A model generated the notes under the pieces. The model was given only the letters and a program-made list of their open reading frames with translations. It was not told the DNA's origin and ran no database searches. Made by a program: the position numbers and the translations under genes. Below, one piece after another: positions 54,787 through 64,000 of a stretch of 64,000 nt of DNA. The stretch is from Pseudomonas sp. B21-056 (GTDB lineage Bacteria > Pseudomonadota > Gammaproteobacteria > Pseudomonadales > Pseudomonadaceae), in assembly GCF_026016325.1 (NCBI RefSeq), contig NZ_CP087203.1:62001-126000 (forward strand). The letters are read 5' to 3'. Positions within the stretch are counted from its first letter, which is position 1; each line of letters begins with the position of its first letter.

Positions 54787-55200
54787 ATGCGCATGTTGAT
54801 GCTGACGAGTGGCCTGTTGCTGCTGACCGGTTGTGCCAGCTTGCCCGACCCTGATCCTTCGCAAGCGTGGATCGATCTTGGCAACCATCAGGACTCGGTG
54901 CTGCAAGCGCTGGAAGTCGATGACAAGACGTCCTTGGACAAACGTTACTTTGAAGTGCAACCCGGGGCTCATGAGCTGACCGTGCGTTATCAATTTGCCG
55001 TCGAGCCCGGGAATATAGGCCCGGATGCCGAGCCGTTGTGGCGCGATTGCCGGATGAATGTGAAGTTCAAGGACTTCAACGCAGGCCAGCGTTACCAGTT
55101 GCAGGCGGGCAGCATCGGTTTCCGGCCGTGGGCCAAGCTCTATGACCAGCAACGCAAAGTGGTGGGCCAAGGTACGCCGGCGGGCTGCCAGCAGAGTTGA
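54787..55200 (+). CDS. Putative lipoprotein, tandem pair member 1
   Basis: Protein of 137 residues with lipobox LLLTGCAS at about 14-21. Shares the pattern WIDL...RYFEVQPGAHELTVRYQF and AGQRYQLQAGSIGFRPWAKLYDQ with the next gene. Start MRMLMLTSG at 54787; the longer frame is not taken. Function unknown; matches the unnamed lipoproteins of the PA0062-0063 region as I recall. Confidence 0.8.
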   Translation: MRMLMLTSGLLLLTGCASLPDPDPSQAWIDLGNHQDSVLQALEVDDKTSLDKRYFEVQPGAHELTVRYQFAVEPGNIGPDAEPLWRDCRMNVKFKDFNAGQRYQLQAGSIGFRPWAKLYDQQRKVVGQGTPAGCQQS

Positions 55201-55239
55201 TCGGCGCTATGCTCAGTGCCTGACTTCAGGAAATTCATC

Positions 55240-55665
55240 ATGCGCCTTCATATCCTGTTACTGGCCCTTGTCTCGGTGAGCGGTTGCGCATCCAGCCCGC
55301 CGCCCCCGGTCGATCCGAACATGGCCTGGGTCGATTTTGCGACGCCCATGCCGGGCGGCAAGATGCTCATGGCCGAGGGCCTGGATGGACAACGCCTGCG
55401 GGACGGGCGGTTTTTTCAGGTTTCGCCGGGCAGCCATGAGCTGAAAGTGCGTTTCGACTTCGAGGTCATGGGCGGTGGAGGGCTGGGTATGCAAGCCGAA
55501 CCGCAGGAGCGGTTGTGCTACATGATCGTGCGCTACGATCATTTCGAGGCCGGCCAGCGTTATCGTCTGGAAGCCCGCAACCTGGCATTTACCCCAAGCG
55601 CCCGGCTCTACAACGCCAAGCGTGAGATTGTTGCCGAGGATCGGCAGGTCAACTGCATTCCTTAG
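55240..55665 (+). CDS. Putative lipoprotein, tandem pair member 2
   Basis: Protein of 141 residues with lipobox LVSVSGCAS and a proline-rich linker (SSPPPPVDP). Homologous to the previous gene through RFFQVSPGSHELKVRFDFEV and AGQRYRLEARNLAFTPSARLYN. The two look like a tandem duplication. Its stop overlaps the convergent DUF1161 gene by 4 nt. Confidence 0.8.
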   Translation: MRLHILLLALVSVSGCASSPPPPVDPNMAWVDFATPMPGGKMLMAEGLDGQRLRDGRFFQVSPGSHELKVRFDFEVMGGGGLGMQAEPQERLCYMIVRYDHFEAGQRYRLEARNLAFTPSARLYNAKREIVAEDRQVNCIP

Positions 55666-55895
55666 TTGTCGTTCTTCTGATAGATGATTTTTTTCGTGCC
55701 GTTTTCGCAGGTGCCGACCACCATGTTCTGATCGTGGACGTCTTCGTTCTCGACGATTTCCAAGGTATAGGACGACACCTTGTTTGCCTGGATCTTCGCT
55801 TCGATTTCCGCTTTCAGTTCTTCACAGGATTTTGGCGCCGCCAGGGCCGACGTGGTCAATGCACAACTGATGATGACCAGGGCTAACCGTTTCAT
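55662..55895 (-). CDS. DUF1161 protein, copy 1
   Basis: Secreted protein of 77 residues with signal peptide MKRLALVIISCALTTSALA. The mature part begins APKSCEELKAEIEAKIQANK and has CENGTKKIIY at the end; the Cys pair and the CEELK motif are those of DUF1161. Paralogue at 59890-60114. Function unknown. Confidence 0.88.
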   Translation of the reverse strand: MKRLALVIISCALTTSALAAPKSCEELKAEIEAKIQANKVSSYTLEIVENEDVHDQNMVVGTCENGTKKIIYQKNDN

Positions 55896-55984
55896 GCTCG
55901 AATTCCTCGCTGCAGCACGCACCGCTTGTACGTTGAAACTGCACACCTGCATTCGACCACAAAATGCTTTCGAGGTAACCGGAT

Positions 55985-56015
55985 AAAAAGATCGCAGCTG
56001 CACAGGCTGCGATCC
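55985..56015 (-). terminator. Rho-independent terminator after osmC
   Basis: A 9-bp perfect stem GATCGCAGC / GCTGCGATC with a 7-nt loop; on the minus strand it is followed by TTTTTATCC. Lies 13 nt past the osmC stop. Confidence 0.85.
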
Positions 56016-56027
56016 TTATTCATAGCG

Positions 56028-56459
56028 TCAGTTCACCAGCGTGGCATCCAGGGTGATTTTGGCATTCAACACCTTGGACACCGGACACCCTTCCTTGGCC
56101 TTGTTGCTCAGTTCTTCGAACTGCTGCTGGCTGGCGCCGGGAATCTTCGCCTTGAGAATCAACTTCACCGCCGTAATGGCAAAGCCGCCGTCGACCTGGT
56201 CGAGGGTCACTTCGGCGTTGGTATCGATACTGTCGGCCTTGAACCCGGCATCCCCGAGGATCATCGAAAATGCCATGGAGAAGCAGCCAGCATGGGCCGC
56301 GCCGATCAGCTCTTCCGGGTTGGTGCCGCGGCCGCCTTCGAAACGGGCCTTGAAGCCGTAGGGTGCTTCGCGCAGCACGCCGGTTTCGGTGGAGATGGAG
56401 CCGATGCCGGTTTTCAGGTCACCTTCCCAGTGAGCCGATGCTTTCTTAATGATAGCCAT
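56028..56459 (-). CDS. osmC: OsmC-family peroxiredoxin
   Basis: Protein of 143 residues reducing organic hydroperoxides with a dithiol mechanism. Two active-site cysteines are in AAHAGCFSMAFSMIL and in KEGCPVSKVLNAK; GTNPEELIGAAHA gives the family signature. Osmotically inducible protein C branch rather than Ohr is suggested by the GPGGxN-type loop RGTNPEE; this distinction is tentative. AGGAGG-like sequence lies before the ATG at 56459. Followed by a strong terminator. Confidence 0.9.
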   Translation of the reverse strand: MAIIKKASAHWEGDLKTGIGSISTETGVLREAPYGFKARFEGGRGTNPEELIGAAHAGCFSMAFSMILGDAGFKADSIDTNAEVTLDQVDGGFAITAVKLILKAKIPGASQQQFEELSNKAKEGCPVSKVLNAKITLDATLVN

Positions 56460-56690
56460 GTCTGCCTCCTCAAGATCCGGCGCGAGTATTCGCGCTGGGT
56501 GTTTTTTGACTGCCAGGCTTGTGAGGATAGACCGCTCGATAAAGTTCACCTCATCGATTAGTCGACTAATTTAGTAGGAAAATTCATTGCAACTATTGAA
56601 ACTCGGGTATATGCCCACATTGCAGGGAACACACCTACAGAAAACGGCAGGCTTTTGCCCGTAGGAAAGCCCCGTTGGAGACGCCGGCCC

Positions 56691-57698
56691 ATGAAACAGC
56701 TGTCCGAAGTGAAATTCTCAACCCTCGACCTCGTGCCTGTTCGCGAGGATGGCAATGCCGCCCGCTCCTTGCGTAACTCGCTGGACCTGGCGCAGCACGT
56801 GGAAAAATTCGGCTACACCCGTTTCTGGGTGGCCGAGCACCACAACATGGATGGCATCGCCAGCTCCGCGACGGCGGTGCTGCTGAGCTATCTGGCCGGT
56901 GGTACTTCGACCATTCGTGTCGGCTCCGGCGGGGTGATGTTGCCCAACCATGCACCGTTGGTCATCGCCGAACAGTTCGGCACCCTGGAAAGTCTCTTCC
57001 CGGGTCGGATCGATCTGGGACTGGGTCGTGCCCCCGGCTCCGATCAGATGACCGCCCGGGCCCTGCGTCGCGAGCGTTCCGGTAGCGCGGACGATTTCCC
57101 CGACGACGTGGCCGAGCTGATGCGCTATCTCGGCCCGCGCACTCCCGATCAACGCATCATCGCCATGCCCGGTACCGGGACCAACGTCCCGGTGTGGTTG
57201 CTGGGCTCCAGCCTGTTCAGTGCGCAACTGGCCGGTGAACGCGGTTTGCCCTACGCCTTCGCCTCACATTTCGCACCGCGTTATATGCATGAGGCGATTC
57301 GCATCTATCGCAACCATTTCAAACCGTCGGCGGTACTCGACAAACCCTACGTGATGCTTGGCGTGCCTCTGGTCGCGGCGGATACCGATGAGCAGGCTGA
57401 TTATCTGGCGACCTCGGTGTATCAGCGGATCCTCGCGCTGATGCGTGGCCAGAGCCTGGTGCAGCGTCCGCCGGTCGAAACCATGAACGGTCTCTGGCTA
57501 CCCCATGAGAAAGAGGCCGTGGGTGATTTCCTTGGCTTGGCGATGGTCGGTGGTCCGCAGAAAATTTGTGCCCGACTCGAGGTGTTGATCGAGCAGACCC
57601 AGGCCGATGAGCTGATTTTTACCAGCGATCTGTATGAGCATGCCGATCGTTTGCGTTCGTATGAATTGTTGGCGCAGATTATGAGGGGCAACAAATAA
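56691..57698 (+). CDS. LLM-class flavin-dependent oxidoreductase
   Basis: Protein of 335 residues of the bacterial luciferase-like monooxygenase fold. It begins [20 protein letters not shown], with [24 protein letters not shown] and [28 protein letters not shown] as the flavin-binding core. Similar to E. coli YhbW. Start at 56691 with GGAG upstream. Substrate unknown. Shortly after this gene the sequence turns AT-rich. Confidence 0.88.
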   Translation: MKQLSEVKFSTLDLVPVREDGNAARSLRNSLDLAQHVEKFGYTRFWVAEHHNMDGIASSATAVLLSYLAGGTSTIRVGSGGVMLPNHAPLVIAEQFGTLESLFPGRIDLGLGRAPGSDQMTARALRRERSGSADDFPDDVAELMRYLGPRTPDQRIIAMPGTGTNVPVWLLGSSLFSAQLAGERGLPYAFASHFAPRYMHEAIRIYRNHFKPSAVLDKPYVMLGVPLVAADTDEQADYLATSVYQRILALMRGQSLVQRPPVETMNGLWLPHEKEAVGDFLGLAMVGGPQKICARLEVLIEQTQADELIFTSDLYEHADRLRSYELLAQIMRGNK

Positions 57699-57794
57699 CC
57701 TCACAGCTCGCTATCTATGAAGAAAAAAGCTGCTTTAAAAAGCCAATTTTGAAATAATACTGGCCTTTTAAAACCATGCCTGTTGAGGGAAGCA

Positions 57795-58469
57795 ATGAGT
57801 GGCAATTTTCAGGATGACACGCGAGAGAAAGAAATGTGTGATCTGTTCGCCCTTCGGAAGGACGAAACAGAAGGACGGTCGGGGATCGATGCTTTTCTCG
57901 ATTTCGAAGGGAAAATCATTCCATTTGAACTAAAAACCACCTCCAAGGGGTCAGTTACTACTGTACGAGACTTTGGGGTTGATCATATAGAAAAATGGAA
58001 GGGTAAGCACTGGCTGATTGGATTCTTTCATGCGGGCAACAATTTTTATATGTATGGTTCCCCTTGTGCTATGTCCCCTTGGATTAGCTCTAAAGAAGAA
58101 TATATAGCTCCAGATATAAAATTGGCCGCTCTTGCTGCTTCAAAGCTGACCTTGGCTGATTTAATAAATACTTTGGGGGAGAAAGATATTTATTCCATAT
58201 CGGATGCTCAGCTTTTACAGAAAAAGCAGTATACGGTATCAAAATATCGTGAGCTCATGGATAGGGAAAATGGATACAGTCCAAATAGGATGCTGGAAAT
58301 CCTGCAGGCCCGTACCACCTATCTAATGACACGCGGGAGTACACTTAATAATCCGCACATCCCTCTATCTTATTTTGAGGGATGGATACGGATCGAAGAT
58401 AATCATGCTAACCAGCTACGCGCATTAGTGGCGACATACTTGGCTGAGAAAGAGCTGAGTGAGGGCTAA
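57795..58469 (+). CDS. Putative type II restriction endonuclease
   Basis: Protein of 224 residues that I do not place in a named enzyme. A PD-(D/E)XK active site is visible: Asp32 in GIDAFLDFEG and Glu45-x-Lys47 in PFELKTTSKG. FGVDHIEKWKGKHWLIGFF follows. Context makes it the endonuclease of the convergent C5 methyltransferase, with which its last 62 nt overlap. AT-rich relative to the genome, suggesting transfer. GAGGGA lies before the ATG. Confidence 0.7.
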   Translation: MSGNFQDDTREKEMCDLFALRKDETEGRSGIDAFLDFEGKIIPFELKTTSKGSVTTVRDFGVDHIEKWKGKHWLIGFFHAGNNFYMYGSPCAMSPWISSKEEYIAPDIKLAALAASKLTLADLINTLGEKDIYSISDAQLLQKKQYTVSKYRELMDRENGYSPNRMLEILQARTTYLMTRGSTLNNPHIPLSYFEGWIRIEDNHANQLRALVATYLAEKELSEG

Positions 58470-59646
58470 GCGCTGCAGCGACATGCTTGGCGACTTGGTA
58501 GGCCACTGGAGGGGCTACTGAGTTGCCGATTTGCCCAAGAACTTGATATACCGCTCCGGCAAACTTCCAGCTCTCTGGAAAACCTTGCAGAAGTGCTACG
58601 TCTTGGACGGATAATCGAAAGTGATCATTCTTGGCTGGGAACTTTGATGCCTTCACCCGATCTAGCTGAACACCATTGGGCCAAATTTCCATGTCTCCCC
58701 AAGATTTTTGGCCCGCTGAGCTATTCAAGATAGATGTGGTATTTCTTTTTCCCGTGAATGCACTTCTTATAGTGGGTGCTAAATTGTCAAATCCAATTTC
58801 TGGCAACCCTAGTGCTGCGCGTACACCCAGAGTCCTTGGAAGCTCACTATCGAATAGTGACGGCATTTTCTTTTGGGAAAGAAAATGATCTGCATTGTAG
58901 GTTGCTTTGGGGATGTTGAATTTATTGAAATCGTTAACTTTTTTGAAGCCTACAAAAAATACCCTTCTTCTAATCTGAGGCACCCCGTAGTCGGCTGCAT
59001 TCATCTCAAATTTTGTTATGGTATAGTCTTGTAGCTTGTCTAAGATATAGATCTGCACGAAGCTATCAAACTTGGGATTGAGTATGCCCAAGACATTTTC
59101 TGCGACAAAGGCACTGGGCCGAATCGTGTTGACGGCACGGATGAACTCTCCCCACATATTTCGCTCATCGTCAATGCCTTTCTGTTCGCCTGCAATTGAA
59201 AAAGGCTGACAAGGTGGTCCGCCGTGTATAACATCTATTGCGTCTTGGTATATATTCCAATCGATTTTGGTCACGTCACCTTCGTGAACTCCGCCAAAAA
59301 CTTTCCATTTCGGCCTATTTAATTTAAGCGTTTCCTTGCATATAGGAATAAGCTCGTAGGAAGCAACATGTTCATATCCGGCTCTGTCGAAGCCTAAATC
59401 GAGTCCTCCTCCTCCGGAAAATAGGCTCAAGCAACGCAATTTGTTTTGCTCAAGCTGTTCCATGAGCGAGCAGGGGTCCAGCTTTGGAGTATTAATATGA
59501 TGGGCGGAGGAAGATAGGCCAAGCTCGGCGGAGGATTTAGCTAGGCGTGAATCAAGAGAAATACGGCGATATTCGTTTCTTTGCTCGTCGGTAAGTACGT
59601 ACTCCCGCTTTGAAGAGTTTTTATAGACCGAAGCAGTAGACGCCAT
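58408..59646 (-). CDS. C5-cytosine DNA methyltransferase
   Basis: Protein of 412 residues with an unusual N-terminal extension of about 70. All core motifs are present: I LSLFSGGGGLDLGFDRAG (75-92), IV GGPPCQPFSIAG with catalytic Cys146, VI FVAENVLG, VIII QIRRRVFFVGF, IX QDVALLQGFPESW and X QIGNSVAPPVA. The target-recognition region lies between VIII and IX, so the recognised sequence cannot be read off. AT-rich. Its 3' end overlaps the endonuclease gene. Confidence 0.92.
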   Translation of the reverse strand: MASTASVYKNSSKREYVLTDEQRNEYRRISLDSRLAKSSAELGLSSSAHHINTPKLDPCSLMEQLEQNKLRCLSLFSGGGGLDLGFDRAGYEHVASYELIPICKETLKLNRPKWKVFGGVHEGDVTKIDWNIYQDAIDVIHGGPPCQPFSIAGEQKGIDDERNMWGEFIRAVNTIRPSAFVAENVLGILNPKFDSFVQIYILDKLQDYTITKFEMNAADYGVPQIRRRVFFVGFKKVNDFNKFNIPKATYNADHFLSQKKMPSLFDSELPRTLGVRAALGLPEIGFDNLAPTIRSAFTGKRNTTSILNSSAGQKSWGDMEIWPNGVQLDRVKASKFPAKNDHFRLSVQDVALLQGFPESWKFAGAVYQVLGQIGNSVAPPVAYQVAKHVAAALSPHSALSQPSMSPLMRVAG

Positions 59647-59857
59647 GAGGTTTTCCCGAAATATCTGAAACTGGTGGACATCCTACCAGTCCTTTTCGTA
59701 AAAGTCAGCTGCTTTCTGATGAATTTTGTGTCTGCCAAGTGGTGGCCTTTATGGGGAATATCGGCTGTCCGTGTCCATATGCTGGCGCAAGGCGGAACAG
59801 GCTTATTCGCCTTCATGAAAAACGATGTGTTGTATTACTTGGAGCTGGTGGATCATT

Positions 59858-59883
59858 GTGGGAGGGAGCAAGCTCCCTCCCAC
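59858..59883. repeat. REP-like perfect palindrome, family B
   Basis: A 26-bp perfect palindrome around AGCAAGCT with arms GTGGGAGGGAGC and complement. It lies in the 243-nt gap between the methyltransferase start and the second DUF1161 gene; nothing else is seen there. Confidence 0.75.
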
Positions 59884-59889
59884 AATGGA

Positions 59890-60114
59890 TCAGGGCTTCT
59901 TGTAAACGATTTCCTTCGTCTCACCCTCACAAGTACCAACGACCTTTCCGTCACTCGCCGTACCTTTATCGACGATTTCCAGCGAATAGCCCGTCACGTG
60001 CTTGGCATCGAGCTTCGCTGCGATTTCGCTTTTCAGCTCCTCGCAGGGCTTGGCGGCGGCAAACACGGAACCCGCAAGGCTCAGCAAACCCACAGCAACC
60101 ATCAACTTTTTCAT
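59890..60114 (-). CDS. DUF1161 protein, copy 2
   Basis: Secreted protein of 74 residues with signal peptide MKKLMVAVGLLSLAGSVFA. Mature part begins AAKPCEELKSEIAAKLDAK and ends TCEGETKEIVYKKP, closely matching copy 1 at 55662-55895. Start at 60114; the upstream in-frame ATG is weaker. Function unknown. Confidence 0.9.
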   Translation of the reverse strand: MKKLMVAVGLLSLAGSVFAAAKPCEELKSEIAAKLDAKHVTGYSLEIVDKGTASDGKVVGTCEGETKEIVYKKP

Positions 60115-60230
60115 CGCTCGCACTCCTTGGTCGGATCAGTAAGGCTGGTATTAAACAGGACGGATGCACTCGCCGGATAGCGCATCGCCATTCCTATGGC
60201 ACTCCGCCAGCGTGCAAGTTCCAAGCGCCC

Positions 60231-60446
60231 TCAGCTATTTGCAATCCGGAACCCGACCTTGAGGGTCACCTGGAAGTGCGCGGCCCGGCCATTCTCGATA
60301 TGCCCGCGGGTTTCGGTGACTTCGAACCATTCCAGGTGCTTGAGGCTTTTGCTGGCTTCGGCCAGGGCATTGTTGATGGCGTCTTCGATGCTGGTGGGAG
60401 ACGAGCCGACCAGCTCGACCTTTTTGTACGTGTGATGATCAGTCAT
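60231..60446 (-). CDS. Dodecin-family flavin-binding protein
   Basis: Protein of 71 residues: [19 protein letters not shown], then [24 protein letters not shown] and VTLKVGFRI. Size and the TYKKVELVG / WFEV pattern are those of dodecin, a dodecameric flavin-storage protein. AAGGAGA lies before the start. Single-gene unit. Confidence 0.88.
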   Translation of the reverse strand: MTDHHTYKKVELVGSSPTSIEDAINNALAEASKSLKHLEWFEVTETRGHIENGRAAHFQVTLKVGFRIANS

Positions 60447-60614
60447 GACGTTCTCCTTAGGTTGTCTAGCCGCTTGGCTACAAAGAGCCTAGCAGCGATT
60501 TTTCGCCTTACGTGTGGTGCCGTTCACGCGCTGAAGTTCAGATTTACTGCACTTTCAGAAACGGCTGGAGTCCCAACTTTCACACGCACTCAACCACTGA
60601 AGGAGAGAGCCACC

Positions 60615-60941
60615 ATGGCCAGCAATTCGTTACGTAAAGCCTCGTTGCAAAGCATGGAAGCGGAGATCGAGAATCTGCTCAAGTCGTTGGAAAGCCTGAA
60701 GGACGACGCTTCGGACGAGTCGCGTAAGACCCTCAAGTCGCTCAAGGCGAACGCCGAAAATGCGTTGAAACATTCCCGTCATCTGCTCAGCGATGCGTAT
60801 GAAGAGGTTAAGGTAAAAACCCGTGAAACCGGGCTCGCCACGCGCGATTACGCTCAAGAACACCCGTGGACCACCGCCGGAGTCGCCGTCGGGGCCCTGG
60901 GTTTGTTGGCCGCTTATCTGCTGTGCAAACGCGGCGACTGA
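60615..60941 (+). CDS. YqjD/ElaB-like (DUF883) membrane-anchored protein
   Basis: Protein of 108 residues. The N-terminal 70 residues are strongly amphipathic and coiled-coil-like ([20 protein letters not shown]). A C-terminal helix [21 protein letters not shown] anchors it in the inner membrane. Members bind ribosomes in stationary phase in E. coli; not shown here. Overlaps the trpI 3' end by 28 nt. Confidence 0.9.
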   Translation: MASNSLRKASLQSMEAEIENLLKSLESLKDDASDESRKTLKSLKANAENALKHSRHLLSDAYEEVKVKTRETGLATRDYAQEHPWTTAGVAVGALGLLAAYLLCKRGD

Positions 60942-61831
60942 GTCGGTTGGCTCAGCTCATGCCTGAGCCACTGGGCCAACTGCCGGGCGCGGCCGTCCGC
61001 GGCGCGCTTGGGTAGCCACAGCGCCAGTCGCGCCGGGGTTTCACCGAAACCCCATGGCGCGACGAGGCGCCCGGCACGCACATCCTCGGCCACCAGCGGT
61101 TCGGGCGCGATCGCCACGCCCAGCCCTGCCACAGCCGCCTCCAGCAAATAATACAGATGCTCGAATCCTTGGCCGAACTTCAGCGCCTGGGGTTCCAGGT
61201 GGTTCTGCCGTGCCCAGGTCGGCCAGGCTTGTGGGCGCGATGTGGTATGCAGCAACGGCTCGCCCAGCAGCGCGCTGGCCGGGGCGGATTTCAGGCCGAC
61301 GAAACCGGCGTAATGAGGGCTCATGACCGGGCCGATCCGCTCGCTGACCAACTCATACACCTGCATGTCTGCCGGCCAGGGCGGCTCGGCAAAGACCAGC
61401 AAAGCGTCCAGCCCCGGGCGTCGGGGGTCTAGATCACCTTCACCGGCGGACAGATGCAAGCGCAAGTCTGGCAGGTCGGCATTGAGCCGGCCCAGGCGAG
61501 GAATGAACCAGCGTGCCAACAGGCTGCCCGAACAGCCCAGCACAAACGGCGCATCCGCCGTACTTTGGGTCAGCTCGGCGCAGACGGTACGCAAGCGCTC
61601 GAAAGCCTCGGCGCTGGCATCGCGCAGGCGCATGCCCGCATCTGTGAGTTTAAGGCCGCGCCCATCCTTGACGAACAGGCTGACACCGAGATGTTCCTCC
61701 AGCACCTTCAACTGTCGGCTGACGGCCCCATGGGTGACGTGAAGCTGTTCGGCCGCCTGGCTTACACTGTTCAGGCGAGCGGTGGCTTCAAAGGCACGCA
61801 AGGCGTTGAGCGGTGGGAGATCGTGGCTCAT
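60914..61831 (-). CDS. trpI: LysR-type regulator of trpBA
   Basis: Protein of 305 residues. Helix-turn-helix at about 5-65 ([42 protein letters not shown]). Divergent from trpB, 113 nt apart, as for Pseudomonas TrpI, which activates trpBA when indole-3-glycerol phosphate is present. The 3' end overlaps the DUF883 gene antisense. Assignment is by sequence style plus neighbourhood. Confidence 0.93.
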   Translation of the reverse strand: MSHDLPPLNALRAFEATARLNSVSQAAEQLHVTHGAVSRQLKVLEEHLGVSLFVKDGRGLKLTDAGMRLRDASAEAFERLRTVCAELTQSTADAPFVLGCSGSLLARWFIPRLGRLNADLPDLRLHLSAGEGDLDPRRPGLDALLVFAEPPWPADMQVYELVSERIGPVMSPHYAGFVGLKSAPASALLGEPLLHTTSRPQAWPTWARQNHLEPQALKFGQGFEHLYYLLEAAVAGLGVAIAPEPLVAEDVRAGRLVAPWGFGETPARLALWLPKRAADGRARQLAQWLRHELSQPTQSPRLHSR

Positions 61832-63176
<1,345 letters not shown>

Positions 63177-63177
<1 letters not shown>

Positions 63178-63989
63178 TGAGCCGCCTGCAAACCCGTTTT
63201 GCCGAACTCAAGCAACAGAACCGCGCTGCCCTGGTGACCTTCGTGACCGCCGGCGACCCGAACTACGACACGTCGCTGGCAATCCTCAAGGGCCTGCCGG
63301 CGGCCGGTGCCGATGTGATCGAGCTGGGCATGCCGTTTACCGATCCGATGGCCGACGGCCCGGCGATTCAGTTGGCGAACATCCGCGCGCTGGGTGCCCA
63401 ACAGAACCTGGCGAAAACCCTGCAGATGGTTCGTGAGTTCCGTAAGGACAACAGCGAGACACCCCTGGTGTTGATGGGCTACTTCAACCCGATCCATCGT
63501 TATGGTGTGCAACGCTTCATTGGTGCGGCGCTGGATTCCGGCGTTGACGGCCTGATCGTGGTGGACATGCCGCCCGAGCACAACGGCGAGCTGTGCGATC
63601 CGGCCCAGGCGGCGGGCCTGGATTTCATCCGCCTGACCACACCGACCACCGATGATGTGCGGTTGCCGACCGTGCTCAACGGCAGTTCGGGCTTTGTGTA
63701 TTACGTGTCGGTGGCGGGCGTGACCGGCGCCGGTGCCGCGACGCTGGAGCATGTGGAAGAAGCCGTCGCGCGTTTGCGTCGTCACACCGATTTGCCGATC
63801 AGCATCGGTTTCGGCATCCGCACGCCGGAGCAGGCCGCGGCCATTGCCCGGTTGGCCGATGGCGTCGTGGTCGGCTCGGCGTTGATCGACCATATCGCCA
63901 GCGCCGAGACGTCGGAGCAGGCGGTGGACGGCGTGCTGAGCCTGTGCGCCGCCCTGGCTGACGGTGTGCGTAATGCGCGCGTGAGTTGA
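63177..63989 (+). CDS. trpA: Tryptophan synthase alpha subunit
   Basis: Protein of 270 residues; complete within the window. Cleaves indole-3-glycerol phosphate to indole. Catalytic Glu and Asp are in [33 protein letters not shown] and the phosphate-binding [12 protein letters not shown] are visible. Start ATG overlaps the trpB stop. The stop at 63989 leaves 11 nt of the window. Confidence 0.98.
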
Positions 63990-64000
63990 GTGACCGGGTC

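Noticed and set aside
59647..59857. Possible remnant gene between the methyltransferase and the palindrome
   Set aside because: Open frames on both strands are short with no recognisable motif.

Overview
The window is chromosomal DNA of a fluorescent Pseudomonas (P. fluorescens species complex). The evidence is high-GC coding sequence, gene order that matches several blocks of the P. aeruginosa chromosome near its origin as I remember it (betC, aroE-hemF-qor, tsaC-dprA-lysM-def-fmt-rsmB-trkA, the coxBA-ctaG-coxC locus with its haem and copper assembly genes, the prlC neighbourhood, trpI-trpBA), and many palindromic REP-type repeats of the kind scattered between genes in this group. No rRNA or tRNA gene was seen.

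Layout. 1-7.2 kb: start of a CitMHS citrate transporter, two small enzymes, then a choline-sulfate locus (LysR regulator, sulfatase BetC, binding protein ChoX, SulP anion transporter) that imports and cleaves choline sulfate and handles the sulfate. 7.2-17.6 kb: housekeeping core (aroE, hemF, qor, tsaC, dprA, LysM protein, def-fmt-rsmB-trkA). 17.6-33.3 kb: accessory region. It holds a pyocin S/colicin E3-type nuclease with its immunity gene, bracketed by inverted copies of a 111-bp repeat; a secreted EEP-family hydrolase; unknown small genes; a DUF1963 gene; an HxlR-qorB pair; a complete His-Xaa-Ser (hxsA-hxsD-hxsB-hxsC) peptide-modification cassette; an AT-richer helicase plus DUF2290 pair that is a candidate phage-defence module; and a DUF6124 gene. 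33.3-42 kb: the aa3-type cytochrome c oxidase (coxB, coxA, ctaG, coxC) with SURF1, haem A/O synthesis and SCO copper delivery, all on the minus strand. 42-54.7 kb: SulP transporter plus beta carbonic anhydrase, a PA0069-type radical SAM protein, a secreted phosphatase, two M3 oligopeptidases (one is prlC), a gamma carbonic anhydrase-like protein, a HAD phosphatase and a lipoprotein aminopeptidase. 54.7-64 kb: small lipoproteins, OsmC, a luciferase-like oxidoreductase, a horizontally acquired type II restriction-modification pair, dodecin, a YqjD-like protein, and trpI divergent from trpBA.

Most interesting points: the hxs cassette next to a helicase/DUF2290 module; an 82-nt block with an adjacent hairpin whose sequence changes but whose pairing is kept, found upstream of two unrelated genes; inverted repeats around the bacteriocin module; and a convergent restriction-modification pair whose coding regions overlap by 62 nt. 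All homology statements are from recognition of sequence motifs; no database search was run.
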